Positions 36,382 to 46,272 are shown, numbered from the stretch's first letter. The stretch is 64,000 nt of DNA from CAZTTH01 sp964615975 (GCA_964615975.1 CAZTTH010000019.1:8925-72924); one strand, 5' to 3'. The notes: generated from the sequence alone by a model not told the origin. Numbers and translations are program-made.

Positions 36382-37497
36382 TTAATCACTGAGGTCGATC
36401 GTCGGGTTATTTTCCAATTTGTATATCATGATCAAGACCGCGGCAATACCCACAATCAACGGACCATACAAAATTCCGATCAAGCCAAAAAGATGTATCC
36501 CACCCAGGATTGCAAAAAATAAAACAAACGATGAAAGACCAGTATCGCCTTCCATGAGATATGGGCGCAACAAATTATCCACCAGACCAACTACGATGAT
36601 ACACCAGAGGGCGAGAAAAACAGCTTTGAAATCGGCGCCGATCAACATCAGATATATCACACTCGGCAACCACACTAAAAGCGTTCCAACCAACGGAATC
36701 AATGATGCCAAAGCCAGCATAGTACCTAAAAACAGCCACGGCAAATCAACGATGGCAAACGCAATCATCGCCAGCCCGCCTTGGGCGAAGGCGGTCAGGA
36801 TGCTGCCCGATATTGCGGATTGGCTGATCGCCTTGATTTTCTCAATGAGTTGCCGGCTATGTTCATCAGAAAGAGGATTTAATCCTTTGAACATGGCAAA
36901 AATTTTATCACCATCACGAAACAAATAAAACATGACAATCAACATCATGACAAAATTGATGGCGACAGTTCCCATATCCTGTATAAATGGCAGCATTTTT
37001 TTTCCCAGATGACCGACAGCGGTTTGACTGACCGTCAATAATTTTTCAGTGATTACCTGACGATCAATAATCATATCAGGTAAAAACTTATCCTTAAACT
37101 CCAGTACCCAACGACAAGGCGTTGATTGCAAAAATGACTGGACATTAGATGAATCGAATAGGGCATTGAGTTTCCCTGTCTGGACCCAGGATTTGAAGCG
37201 TTGAAAGGCTTCTATCCCTTTTGCAATCAACACAATGATTACAATCAAGGCGGGCAGGACTACCAGAGAAGCAATGGTTGTACAGGTGAGAAAAGCGGCC
37301 ATATTTGCCCGTTTCCGGGTTTTATTGTAATAGAAGGAATGAACCGGATAAAAGGTCATGGAGAGCAGGCTTCCGATAATAAACGCATGGAGATAGGGTT
37401 GTATCAACTTGAAGATACCAAATAATGCCAGCATCAAAATACTAAAAAAGATCAAGTAATTTTGACGTGATTTAGAATCGGGATCTAACATATTCAA
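36382..37497 (-). CDS. AI-2E (PerM/YdiK) family transporter
   Basis: 371-residue integral membrane protein with paired N-terminal helices, a periplasmic segment (about residues 85-160) and a C-terminal block of helices. GVILYGPLI-like end (here LIGILYGPLIVGIAAVL) and LVWLPSVIYLMLIGADF are typical of the AI-2 exporter family. Substrates vary and include autoinducer-2 or ions. It overlaps the upstream kinase-like gene by four bases (ATGA), so the two are co-translated. The functional link is not obvious. Confidence 0.85.
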   Translation of the reverse strand: MNMLDPDSKSRQNYLIFFSILMLALFGIFKLIQPYLHAFIIGSLLSMTFYPVHSFYYNKTRKRANMAAFLTCTTIASLVVLPALIVIIVLIAKGIEAFQRFKSWVQTGKLNALFDSSNVQSFLQSTPCRWVLEFKDKFLPDMIIDRQVITEKLLTVSQTAVGHLGKKMLPFIQDMGTVAINFVMMLIVMFYLFRDGDKIFAMFKGLNPLSDEHSRQLIEKIKAISQSAISGSILTAFAQGGLAMIAFAIVDLPWLFLGTMLALASLIPLVGTLLVWLPSVIYLMLIGADFKAVFLALWCIIVVGLVDNLLRPYLMEGDTGLSSFVLFFAILGGIHLFGLIGILYGPLIVGIAAVLIMIYKLENNPTIDLSD

Positions 37498-38576
37498 GTC
37501 CCTTTGGTTTGAACGGATGAAGCAATTTCATGCCATCGATCTATCCACCGGTTAATCTGCAGATCGACAATGATTGGTTTCTCATTGAAATTATCCATTA
37601 ATGAAATCGCGGTTTGCAATGCGGGTAAAAGATAAGGCAAATGGGTCGTTTTTCCATGACGGGTAAAAAAGGAAGCAAATGATCCCGCGGCTTTTACCAT
37701 GCGTTGCCAGCCCACCCATGCCAGGTGGCGCTCAAAATTATCCCAACCAATGTTTCTGCCGATTGGATAGTTGGAGATCTCTCGTCGATATATGTCGATG
37801 AGTTCATTCCGCATCTGGTCTGAGATTTGAGTGTAGGGATCATATAGTATACTGGCTAGATCATAATGGGGGCTTCCCATACGAGCATCCTGAAAATCAA
37901 TCAAATAAAGTTTCCCGTTTTGTATCAGGATATTTCGGCAATGATAATCCCGATGGCAGAATACCGGTGGTTGAATCTGGCTGATATGCTCACAGTAGGC
38001 ATATAATTGACTTAATTGTGATGAATTCCATGGTGTCAGTTTGAGCAGCTTGGTGATTAAATGTTCTCCCGTGTGCTGCAATTCCTGAAAGTATTTGTCG
38101 GTATCGAAATGGCGCTGTGCCGCAGGCAATGCCGCTGGCATCGGAAGGGTTCGACCATGGAGTCGAGCCAGAATGATGATTGCCTGCTTTAATAATATTC
38201 GTTTTTCATCCGGATGAGTGACGAGATAATCCTGTAACAAGATCTCTCCAAGATCCTCCATCAACAGGCAGCCGAGATTGGCATCATGCCCATAAAATTC
38301 AGGCACAGGAATATGTCGTGAGGACAAGAAAATCTGTAAATCCGGATAATCCCTGCTGAATTGCCAGCCCGGATCGATCAGGAGTATATATGGTTTGTAA
38401 TCAGTATGAATGCGATAAAAACTGCGGGTTGAACCATCACCCATCAACAACTCCACTAAGGTTAAATGACAGGGCGTGATCGTATTCATTGCTTCCTTCA
38501 ACCACCTCTGCACGGCAGCCGGAATTTGAGTCATATCAGGAGAACTATCCCGCGGTGAATTCATGGGGTATAACAT
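37494..38576 (-). CDS. APH-fold phosphotransferase, AmgK-like
   Basis: 360-residue kinase of the aminoglycoside phosphotransferase fold. The catalytic loop is FCHRDYHCRNILI (Asp in HRDYH) and the metal-binding loop is LIDFQDARMGSPHYDLASIL. The FQDA motif is characteristic of AmgK-type anomeric N-acetylmuramate/N-acetylglucosamine kinases that recycle cell-wall sugars. No MurU-type uridylyltransferase, the usual partner, is adjacent, so sugar recycling is a plausible but unproved role. It is co-translated with the AI-2E family permease. Confidence 0.75.
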   Translation of the reverse strand: MLYPMNSPRDSSPDMTQIPAAVQRWLKEAMNTITPCHLTLVELLMGDGSTRSFYRIHTDYKPYILLIDPGWQFSRDYPDLQIFLSSRHIPVPEFYGHDANLGCLLMEDLGEILLQDYLVTHPDEKRILLKQAIIILARLHGRTLPMPAALPAAQRHFDTDKYFQELQHTGEHLITKLLKLTPWNSSQLSQLYAYCEHISQIQPPVFCHRDYHCRNILIQNGKLYLIDFQDARMGSPHYDLASILYDPYTQISDQMRNELIDIYRREISNYPIGRNIGWDNFERHLAWVGWQRMVKAAGSFASFFTRHGKTTHLPYLLPALQTAISLMDNFNEKPIIVDLQINRWIDRWHEIASSVQTKGT

Positions 38577-38662
38577 GAGGGGACTATGACATCTTTATTA
38601 TGCTTACAGCAGTTGCATGGATCATATTTTCAGCTATCGTACAACTTTGAAAATTTGCGTAT

Positions 38663-38739
38663 GGGGCATTAGCTCAGTTGGCTAGAGCATCACACTGGCA
38701 GTGTGAGGGTCAGCGGTTCAAGTCCGCTATGCTCCACCA
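38663..38739 (+). tRNA. tRNA-Ala (anticodon GGC)
   Basis: Cloverleaf: acceptor GGGGCAT with ATGCTCC (one G-T pair), D arm GCTC...GAGC, anticodon stem TCACA/TGTGA with loop CTGGCAG giving anticodon GGC, T arm AGCGG TTCAAGT CCGCT, discriminator A and encoded CCA. 77 bases including CCA. It lies between the AmgK-like gene (divergent) and clpP. Confidence 0.96.
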
Positions 38740-38855
38740 TTCTTTTGCATCCTTCAATTGTGAATTCTTATCCTCGGTTTTCAATCTTTCTATGGCAATA
38801 TGTAAAATATTCACAATGAATCGGAAGTTTATTATATAAATAGGAGATATCAACA

Positions 38856-39452
38856 ATGTCAGATCATGATGATGATGAACAAGAGAAATCGGGAAAAAAA
38901 CGCCATGTGGATGAGCTGATAGACGAGAAGAATTTGGAGAATCGGGAAATTTTTCTCTGGGGTGGGGTCGACGATCAAAGCGCGGAAAAAATTATTCGCC
39001 GTTTATGTTATCTAAATGCTAAAAATCATGATGACATCAAATTGTTCGTCAATAGCCCGGGAGGTGTCATCTCATCGGGACTGGCGATTATCGATACCAT
39101 GAATATGATAGAATCTGATGTGTCAACCATATGCTTGGGGCAGGCTGCCAGCATGGGCGCGATTATCTTAGCCTTGGGAACCAAGGGGAAACGTTATATT
39201 ACCGCCAATGCCCGAGTCATGATCCATCAACCTCTGATGTCAGGTCAGATATTCGGTCCGGCAACCGATATCCAAATTCAAGCCACTGAAATTCTCCGCA
39301 TTCGCACACGTATCAATCAGCTTTTCGCCGAAAGCACGGGAAAAAAAATCGATCAGATTGAGATCGATACTGACCGCGATTATTTCATGGAGGCGCAAGA
39401 AGCCATCGCTTATGGAATTGTCGACGGACTCTTTAGTTCGACTGCCAAATAA
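38856..39452 (+). CDS. clpP: ATP-dependent Clp protease proteolytic subunit
   Basis: 198-residue serine peptidase that forms the ClpP barrel. The catalytic triad is visible: Ser in GQAASMGA (about residue 102), His in RVMIHQPL (about 127) and Asp in DTDRDYFM (about 176). It begins with a charged, non-conserved 25-residue N-terminus (SDHDDDEQEKSGKKRH), longer and more acidic than usual. The ribosome site AGGAGA is good. Likely partner of the ClpC at 32282-34843 in regulated proteolysis. Confidence 0.93.
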   Translation: MSDHDDDEQEKSGKKRHVDELIDEKNLENREIFLWGGVDDQSAEKIIRRLCYLNAKNHDDIKLFVNSPGGVISSGLAIIDTMNMIESDVSTICLGQAASMGAIILALGTKGKRYITANARVMIHQPLMSGQIFGPATDIQIQATEILRIRTRINQLFAESTGKKIDQIEIDTDRDYFMEAQEAIAYGIVDGLFSSTAK

Positions 39453-39514
39453 ATTTCACTTAGAGCATTGTCCGCCATCGCGTTCTTTGCCGTTTCTGCC
39501 ATTGATAATCGGGT

Positions 39515-40426
39515 ATGGATTTCATTTGCATTTTGGTTGCTCGTGTTCTGCAGTTTTGCCCCAATTTATTGATCATTTGGGGAAGTCGAATCATATCCCT
39601 GCTTTTATGCCATGGGTTGCGTTTCCGTTATACCATAATTCACCACCATTTATGTGAAAGTTTCAACTACAGTGGCAATGAGCCAACGCTGAAAACGCTG
39701 ATTCGCAATATTTATCATCATTTTGGGTTGTTGATAGTAGAATTGCTTTGCATGCCACGCTATCCCCGGAAAGAGTTACTCGATCGTATTATCTGGCATG
39801 ATGAGTCTAATTTATCCGCGGCGCTAAAAAAAGGGCGGGGAGTTATCATTCTCAGCGCGCATTTGGGGAATTGGGAATTGTGTGGCATCGCTTTGGCTGC
39901 CAAGGGATATAAAATCAATGCCGTTGGCAAGGCAACTAAAAGCGCGCTTGGAAATACGATGTTGCGATTGATTCGTGACGATAACGGGGTGCATACCATT
40001 CCTAAAAGCAGTTCCATGAAGGAAATTTGCGCGCGTTTGGAAAAGAATGAAATCATTGTTTTCATGTTGGATCAGAACATGACTTACAAGGAAGGTGTTT
40101 TTGTTGATTTTTTTGGACGTCTGGCGGCCACTTCACCGGGATTGGCATTGGTGGCAGCGCGCTCAGGGGCTGTCATTATTCCCGGATATAATTATCGCGA
40201 TAAAGATCTCTGGCATCACCACTGCGTCTTTCTCCCTGAATTCCATTTGGAAAATCCCCATCATCAAAAGAGAGCGAATCACGTCCACAATACCGCCCTC
40301 ATGACCCACATTTTAGAGCAGATAATCAAGGATCATCCCGAGCAGTGGTTGTGGATGCATAAAAGGTGGCGTACCCGGCCTCGCAGCAATGTCTCTGAGC
40401 GTGTAAATGATAGGTTAAAATCTTAG
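39515..40426 (+). CDS. Lipid A biosynthesis-type acyltransferase (LpxL/HtrB-like)
   Basis: 303-residue lysophospholipid acyltransferase of the LpxL family, inner-membrane anchored by the hydrophobic N-terminus. The catalytic motif HLGNWE (Hx4E type) appears in ILSAHLGNWELCG (about residue 112), with MLDQNMTYKEGVFVDFFG and ALVAARSGAVIIPG downstream; PEQWLWMHKRW near the C-terminus is diagnostic. It adds a secondary acyl chain to lipid A or a related lipid, supporting a Gram-negative envelope. It follows clpP by 62 bp. Confidence 0.88.
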   Translation: MDFICILVARVLQFCPNLLIIWGSRIISLLLCHGLRFRYTIIHHHLCESFNYSGNEPTLKTLIRNIYHHFGLLIVELLCMPRYPRKELLDRIIWHDESNLSAALKKGRGVIILSAHLGNWELCGIALAAKGYKINAVGKATKSALGNTMLRLIRDDNGVHTIPKSSSMKEICARLEKNEIIVFMLDQNMTYKEGVFVDFFGRLAATSPGLALVAARSGAVIIPGYNYRDKDLWHHHCVFLPEFHLENPHHQKRANHVHNTALMTHILEQIIKDHPEQWLWMHKRWRTRPRSNVSERVNDRLKS

Positions 40427-40532
40427 GCTGAACCACTGATTTGTAGTTCGATCCAGATCATTTACATTACCTTCGTTATTTCGTATCCTGATCAATAAAT
40501 GAAGTCCAAAAATCGATTCAGGATTACAATCA

Positions 40533-41627
40533 ATGAATAAGATTCATCAAACCAATCTCCATCCCGATGCGTTGGCAGACAAGCCGATATGTCGTCTTTT
40601 CGATAATCAATATAGTTGGAGACAGATTATCGCTTACAATGAATTCACCGGCCGATTGCGAGATTGGATAACGCGATTGACTACGGATTTCAATTTAATT
40701 CAAACCGCTCAGCGTCATGGGTATGAAGTCAAAAGTGAGATCTTGCAATCAATTGCTGATCATGTCCGCTATCACTTGAACCTGATTACCAGTGAAGAAA
40801 CCTTATTCTGGTTGGAAAGCCATGAATTGACCGTCGATGACTTCAATGATTTTCTCCTTCGGAGATATTGGCGTGAATATTCACCGAATCCACTGGATGG
40901 CATCGTATTGGATTTAGATATGAGTGTTCTTAATTGGTCCTTATGGTGTGAATTGAATTTTACAAACGAACTAAAGTCCATGGCTATTCCATATCTGCAA
41001 CGAGTCATGATTCAGCATGAATATGAAGTTCCAACGCTCATAACCAACGAAGACAAATTATCGATAAGTGAGCAATTTTGTTGTCGTGAATCTCATGCCA
41101 ATGAGAAATTAGTTGACATATTAAAGCGCAAGTTATACCTGAATTATGAAAATTTCTGGGATAATGTTGCACTGGAAATCGGTTATAGAAATTTTGGTAA
41201 TCAATATGCGACAAATGAACAATGCGCGCAATTTTTCAATCTTAATCGCATAAATTATCTCATCGTCGACTATGAGATGTTACATTATTCAAGTTTGGCA
41301 TCGGCTCAGGAAGCATATTTATGTATAACAGAAGATGGGGAATCATTAGCTGAAGTGGCATTGCGAACCGGTGCCCAATATCATCATCGTGAACAATTTG
41401 GTGAAGACCTGAAAGAACCCTATCGCCAGCGATTATTATCCGCCTCACCAAACGATTATCTTCCTCCTGTCGAATCCTCTGGGGGTAAATCATACTGGGT
41501 GGGGCATGTCATTGAAAAAAACTCTTCCGATGTCAATGATCCACTTGTTCGGGAAAAAATCCGCGATCATCTAATTGCTGAATTTTTGGCGCCGACTTTC
41601 GAAATCAAGGGTCATTGGTTGATTTGA
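40533..41627 (+). CDS. SurA-like peptidyl-prolyl isomerase-type protein paired with C39 exporter
   Basis: 364-residue protein resembling the parvulin/SurA-like proteins encoded next to peptidase-containing ABC exporters. The N-terminal 150 residues are helical and the C-terminal third (about residues 225-345) has a parvulin-like pattern: INYLIVDYEMLHYSSLASAQEAYLCI, then an ESLAEVALRTG segment, and SYWVGHVIEK. It has no obvious signal peptide, so it may act on the cytoplasmic side. It ends 56 bp before the exporter, implying a shared operon and a role in presenting the peptide substrate. Assignment rests on context and weak motif similarity. Confidence 0.6.
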   Translation: MNKIHQTNLHPDALADKPICRLFDNQYSWRQIIAYNEFTGRLRDWITRLTTDFNLIQTAQRHGYEVKSEILQSIADHVRYHLNLITSEETLFWLESHELTVDDFNDFLLRRYWREYSPNPLDGIVLDLDMSVLNWSLWCELNFTNELKSMAIPYLQRVMIQHEYEVPTLITNEDKLSISEQFCCRESHANEKLVDILKRKLYLNYENFWDNVALEIGYRNFGNQYATNEQCAQFFNLNRINYLIVDYEMLHYSSLASAQEAYLCITEDGESLAEVALRTGAQYHHREQFGEDLKEPYRQRLLSASPNDYLPPVESSGGKSYWVGHVIEKNSSDVNDPLVREKIRDHLIAEFLAPTFEIKGHWLI

Positions 41628-41683
41628 AAACCTATGGATACACTCATGATGATCAAAACAATCCTAATGCCTAGACACTGATC

Positions 41684-44600
41684 ATGAATGACACCGATAC
41701 GTCATTGGTATTAAACATCCCGCTGTTCAATGATATGCCTAAGGAAGTCATCGATCGTCTCATTCCTTTATTCGTCGAAGAAACCTATCAATTTGGCCAA
41801 TCCGTGGTGAATGAAGGAGATGAAGCTAACGCTTTTTATATCATCAGTTCGGGTAAAGCTCGGGTTCTGACCACAACCGCCACGGGGCGGGAGATAGCCT
41901 TGCAAACTCTGACAACCGGAGATTTTTTTGGTGAAATGGGATTATTGGATGGAGGCATTCGCTCTTCAACCGTACGCGCGAGCAGTCAACTGACTGTACT
42001 GTGCTTGTCTGATCAGGATTTTCGTCAAATTATTCAAGAGTCACCCGAGATTTATTCGCGTTTGATTGCCGAGTCAAAACTGCGCAAAATCTGTAATTTT
42101 CTCCGCCAGAATACCAAATTAAACCAATTATCGCAATCAGCCTTTATCGCCCTGGCCGAGGCGCTGTATTTTAACGAATTTCTTGCCGGCCACCAGATTA
42201 TTTCAGAAGGCGACGATGCGGGGCCTTTGTTCATCATTTACCAGGGGCGTTGTCGGGTCTATCATATTGAACGGGGCAAGGAGAATGATATCGCGTACTT
42301 GAGAGCAGGGGACTATTTTGGTGAATTGTCATTTATCAAAGGAATAAAACGTACCGCGCATGTTAAAGCTGTCAGCGATTGCACCCTCCTGTCCATTAAC
42401 TATCAAACGCTGTCATTGCTGACAAAAAAAATTCCAGAACTGAATCAATTTTTTGATAAGCAATCACAGTTGTATTACACTCAAAGCATGGTGTTCAGGC
42501 AACCATTGGATTTTACCCCGACAATTCTCTCTAAAACTGCCCGCCAGATTGCACCCGCCACCAACGATCCCATTACCAAGGATAGATTGCAAGAAGATGG
42601 TTTACCGGCATTAAAGGCGACCCGTCATCGGATTTTGTTCCCCGATTGGAGACGCAAACTTTTTATCAAACAAATCGATGAAGCTGATTGTGGTGCCGCC
42701 GCATTGGGTATGGTCTGCCGTTATTTTGGCAGTCATGTAAGTTTAGCCGAGATCCGGCGCTTGTCACATACGACAGTGGAAGGGACATCGATGCAGGATT
42801 TGTGTTTGGCGGGAAAGCAAATCGGATTGACGCCTCAAGCGCTAAAAATTGATCGAAATGTTCCCGAAAAATTGACTGCGCCAGCAATCATCCATTGGCA
42901 AAATAATCATTGGATTGTACTCCTGAAGTGTAAGAAAGGAAATTATAAAATTGCCGATCCCGCCACCAAAATTAGTTGGATAAAAGAAGATAAACTTAAA
43001 GAAAATTGGAGTGGTTATGCCATTAGTTTTGCCCCGCCCACAATGGGTATCGCATCCGCTCCAGTTAACAACCGGTTGTTCTCATGGATTGGAATATTGA
43101 TCAAACCTTTTCGCCTGACATTAATCCTGACGATTTTACTCACGACCATCATCTCCGGTTTACAATTGTCATTTCCCATTTTAACTCAATACATCGTCGA
43201 TAATGTCATGATGTTAAACAATCCCAAATATTTGAATTTGTTGGTTTCAAGCCTGGGCATAGTCTTGATCATCACCCTATTTATCACCATACTCCAACGC
43301 TATACTCTAAGTTACGTCTCGGCACGGCTGGATGGCGTCATCATGGAGTTTTTGATGAAAAAAATGATGTCATTGCCGATGAGATATTTTTTTATTCGCA
43401 GCGCGGAAGATATCCAACGACGTCTCGAAGGGGCTAGTGAAATTCGCCATTTCCTAGTCCATAGCGCAATCAGTGGGATCAGTGCAGGAATTCAAATAAT
43501 TGTGTATTTGTGTCTGATGGCATATCTGAATTTACGTATGACACAAATTTATCTGATTCTTGTCCCCATCTATGTGGGGTTGATGTATTTCTCAGCCCGG
43601 AGCTTAAAACCGGCATTCGATGACATTGCGGAAACTGATACCCGCTATAATGAACTCCAAAATGAAGTCGTCAAAGGAATTCAAACCGTCAAAGCGGCAG
43701 GAGCTGAAAAATCATTCCGGCATCTCATTATGCAAGATTTTATCCGGTTAGCGCGGCATAAAAGCAAAAGCTATTTCAATGTGTATTGTTATGATGGCAC
43801 GGTTCAGGCTTTGGGATTCTTGTCAACGATACTGTTTTTATGGATTGGCGCCCAATTAGTGATGCAACAACGCATGACAATAGGTGAATTTATCGCGTTT
43901 CAAATGATTACCGCCATGAGTTACAATCCGCTCATTAACATCCTGAATATGTGGGAAGATTTACAATATAATTCGGTCTTGTTTAACCGCATCAATGATG
44001 TTATTGAATCTCCAAGCGAGGATGCCGGATTCATAGACCCCAAAAATGTGGTGACCACACTGCAAGGCAAGGTGGAATTAAGAAACGTCAATGTTGCCTA
44101 TAATGATTCAGTTAATAATCTCGTCTTACAAAATATCAATTTAACCCTCAATCCCGGGCAGATCATCGGTTTGGTTGGCAATAATAATTCGGGTAAATCA
44201 ACTCTGGCGAAATGTTTGGCGACTCTATTGGAACCCATGTCAGGAAAGATTTATTATGATGGTTTGGATAAATCCACACTGGAATTGACGACCTTGCGCC
44301 GGTTTATTGGATTGGTGATAAAAAATGATCATTTGTTTACGCATCTCACCATTATCGAGAATATCGCCTTTGGTGATCCCAATCCCCATATGGATCAGGT
44401 AATAAAAGCCGCAAAAATTGCAGCCGTTCATGATAAAATCATGGAGCTTTCTCAAGGATATCAAACTCGTATGATGGAGGCTCAATCTTTGATATCCTCA
44501 AACTTCAATCAACAGGTGGCGATTGCACGTGCCATCTATCGGGATCCATCAATCTTGATCCTCGATGATGCTTTCCATGACCTAGATCGTGATCAAGAAC

Positions 44601-44788
44601 AGTTTATTATTCGCAATCTATGCAATTATTCAGAAAATCGGGTCTTGATTATGATTACGACTCGTTTGCGAGCCATCGAGCATACTGACATCACATATGT
44701 AATGGATCATGGCCAGATTATAGAATCGGGAACTCATCTCGAATTACTGGCCAAAAAAGGATTGTATTTCAATCTTTGGCATTCTTGA
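41684..44788 (+). CDS. Peptidase-containing ABC exporter with two cyclic-nucleotide-binding domains, degenerate ATPase
   Basis: 1034 residues. Two cNMP-binding domains come first (about 12-130 and 145-255; GEMGLLDGGIRSST and GELSFIKGIKRTAHV). A C39 peptidase follows (about 326-440) with Cys336 in DEADCGAAALGM, His409 in NHWIVL and Asp425 in IADPATK, so leader cleavage looks possible. A six-helix membrane domain spans about 460-760. The ATPase has a good Walker A GNNNSGKS (832-839). Its signature is ISSNFNQQ (937-944) for LSGGQxQR, the catalytic Glu is Asp962, and the switch His is Thr993. Related to bacteriocin-type exporters with regulatory domains. No precursor peptide with a Gly-Gly leader was seen nearby. 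Confidence 0.88.
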   Translation: MNDTDTSLVLNIPLFNDMPKEVIDRLIPLFVEETYQFGQSVVNEGDEANAFYIISSGKARVLTTTATGREIALQTLTTGDFFGEMGLLDGGIRSSTVRASSQLTVLCLSDQDFRQIIQESPEIYSRLIAESKLRKICNFLRQNTKLNQLSQSAFIALAEALYFNEFLAGHQIISEGDDAGPLFIIYQGRCRVYHIERGKENDIAYLRAGDYFGELSFIKGIKRTAHVKAVSDCTLLSINYQTLSLLTKKIPELNQFFDKQSQLYYTQSMVFRQPLDFTPTILSKTARQIAPATNDPITKDRLQEDGLPALKATRHRILFPDWRRKLFIKQIDEADCGAAALGMVCRYFGSHVSLAEIRRLSHTTVEGTSMQDLCLAGKQIGLTPQALKIDRNVPEKLTAPAIIHWQNNHWIVLLKCKKGNYKIADPATKISWIKEDKLKENWSGYAISFAPPTMGIASAPVNNRLFSWIGILIKPFRLTLILTILLTTIISGLQLSFPILTQYIVDNVMMLNNPKYLNLLVSSLGIVLIITLFITILQRYTLSYVSARLDGVIMEFLMKKMMSLPMRYFFIRSAEDIQRRLEGASEIRHFLVHSAISGISAGIQIIVYLCLMAYLNLRMTQIYLILVPIYVGLMYFSARSLKPAFDDIAETDTRYNELQNEVVKGIQTVKAAGAEKSFRHLIMQDFIRLARHKSKSYFNVYCYDGTVQALGFLSTILFLWIGAQLVMQQRMTIGEFIAFQMITAMSYNPLINILNMWEDLQYNSVLFNRINDVIESPSEDAGFIDPKNVVTTLQGKVELRNVNVAYNDSVNNLVLQNINLTLNPGQIIGLVGNNNSGKSTLAKCLATLLEPMSGKIYYDGLDKSTLELTTLRRFIGLVIKNDHLFTHLTIIENIAFGDPNPHMDQVIKAAKIAAVHDKIMELSQGYQTRMMEAQSLISSNFNQQVAIARAIYRDPSILILDDAFHDLDRDQEQFIIRNLCNYSENRVLIMITTRLRAIEHTDITYVMDHGQIIESGTHLELLAKKGLYFNLWHS

Positions 44789-45047
44789 TTAAGCGCTCAG
44801 CTAGCGTTGCACATGGGAGGCGCCTGATATCAGATTGTCACGACAGCGATCGTTATCTAAATGAAATAAAGTGTGACTTGAACAAAATAAAATTTCATAC
44901 ATTTTTTCGCCCCAGACAATTGCCGCGTCATATATTTCCTCTATACTACCAAGAGCAATCTTAGGAAAGCATAATGACAGCGAAATTCATTGCCGCGATT
45001 CCTCCAAAAGATTAACGCTTTAATATCCGATTATATCGTATTCGACC

Positions 45048-46172
45048 ATGCTTTATTATTTGTCTACCTTTAGTGATCTGGATTATTTCTCTTTCTTGCG
45101 TCTGTTCAGATATATTAGTTTTCGCGCCGGAGGAGCGGCCATCACCGCATTTTTTTTAACCTTGATCCTAGGTCCTGCTACCGTGCGATTATTAAAAAAA
45201 TTACAGGCTACTGCTCCAGGTCACATGGAGGGTTTATTGCCCCAGGAACAACAGGATTCAAATAAGCTCAAGATCCCGACCATGGGAGGTATGCTGATTT
45301 TATTCTCTATCTTGGTTTCTATCATGTTTTGGGCGATAATTCAGCAGCCCTTGGTGAAAGTATTTATGGGATTACTGATTGCGCTTGGAATGGTAGGTTT
45401 TTATGATGATTGGCAAAAAATAAAATCAAAGAGCAATATTGGGATTTCAGCACGAGGTAAACTCATATTTCAGTTTCTCATCGCCATTTTGGCGGTTGGA
45501 AGTTTGTATTTTATTCCAGAAACCAAGGAAAACTTTACGAAATTAATGGTGCCGCTAATAAAAAATCCACTGGTTGAAGATCTTCCCATAATTGTGGCAT
45601 TGATTTTGGGATGTCTGGTGGTTGTAGGATCGTCCAATGCGGTTAATTTGAGTGATGGAATGGATGGGCTGGCAATCGGTTGTTCAATAATTTGCGCCAT
45701 GGTATATGCCTGCTTCGCATATTTTTGCGGTCATAAGTATTTCGCCATTTACCTGCAAATTCCTTATATTCCAGGGAGCAGTGAAGTCGTGGTAATTGCT
45801 GCAGCGATGGTCGGCTCTGGTCTCGGTTTTTTATGGCATAATTGTTACCCGGCTGCAATGTTTATGGGGGATACGGGTAGTTTGAGTATAGGCGGCGCCA
45901 TTGGTTTAATCGCTGTTTTGGTCAAACAGGAGCTTCTCCTCTTGTTGATCGGTGGAGTATTTGTAATCGAAGCCGGATCAGTGATATTACAAGTGAGCTA
46001 TTTCAAACTGACCCGGCGTTTAACCGGGACTCCGAAACGTTTATTTCAATGTGCCCCGATTCATCATCATTTTCAAAAATTGGGGTGGAAGGAAACCCAG
46101 GTGGTGATTCGCTTTTGGATTATTGCATTATTATTGGCGGCACTTGGAATGGCGACATTAAAGATACGATAA
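45048..46172 (+). CDS. mraY: Phospho-N-acetylmuramoyl-pentapeptide transferase
   Basis: 374-residue polytopic membrane enzyme that makes lipid I. Diagnostic motifs: PTMGGMLIL, GFYDDWQKI (DD metal site), NLSDGMDGLAIG, WHNCYPAAMFMGDTGSLS and the HHH loop in APIHHHFQKLGW. Length and C-terminus are normal. It is separated from any mur/fts cell-wall cluster in this window, its neighbours being the C39 exporter and an FHA protein; mraY normally lies within the dcw cluster. Confidence 0.95.
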   Translation: MLYYLSTFSDLDYFSFLRLFRYISFRAGGAAITAFFLTLILGPATVRLLKKLQATAPGHMEGLLPQEQQDSNKLKIPTMGGMLILFSILVSIMFWAIIQQPLVKVFMGLLIALGMVGFYDDWQKIKSKSNIGISARGKLIFQFLIAILAVGSLYFIPETKENFTKLMVPLIKNPLVEDLPIIVALILGCLVVVGSSNAVNLSDGMDGLAIGCSIICAMVYACFAYFCGHKYFAIYLQIPYIPGSSEVVVIAAAMVGSGLGFLWHNCYPAAMFMGDTGSLSIGGAIGLIAVLVKQELLLLLIGGVFVIEAGSVILQVSYFKLTRRLTGTPKRLFQCAPIHHHFQKLGWKETQVVIRFWIIALLLAALGMATLKIR

Positions 46173-46264
46173 ATCCAGTTGCAGTTTGACGAACCAGATC
46201 AACAAAATATGAGAAGTGTAAAACAGAAAAACTATTCTTAACATTATCGATAAGCATTTCTCAT

Positions 46265-46272
46265 GGTATAAT
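46265..46272 (+). promoter_or_regulatory. Extended -10 promoter element
   Basis: TGGTATAAT: a perfect TATAAT at 46267-46272 with the TGn extension. The -35 region (TTATCG) is weak, which extended -10 promoters tolerate. It would drive the FHA gene with a leader of about 134 bases. Confidence 0.45.

Noticed and set aside
44974..45015. 13-codon frame (MTAKFIAAIPPKD) with AGGA upstream, before mraY
   Set aside because: Too short to support as a leader peptide. No attenuator structure or amino-acid bias is evident.
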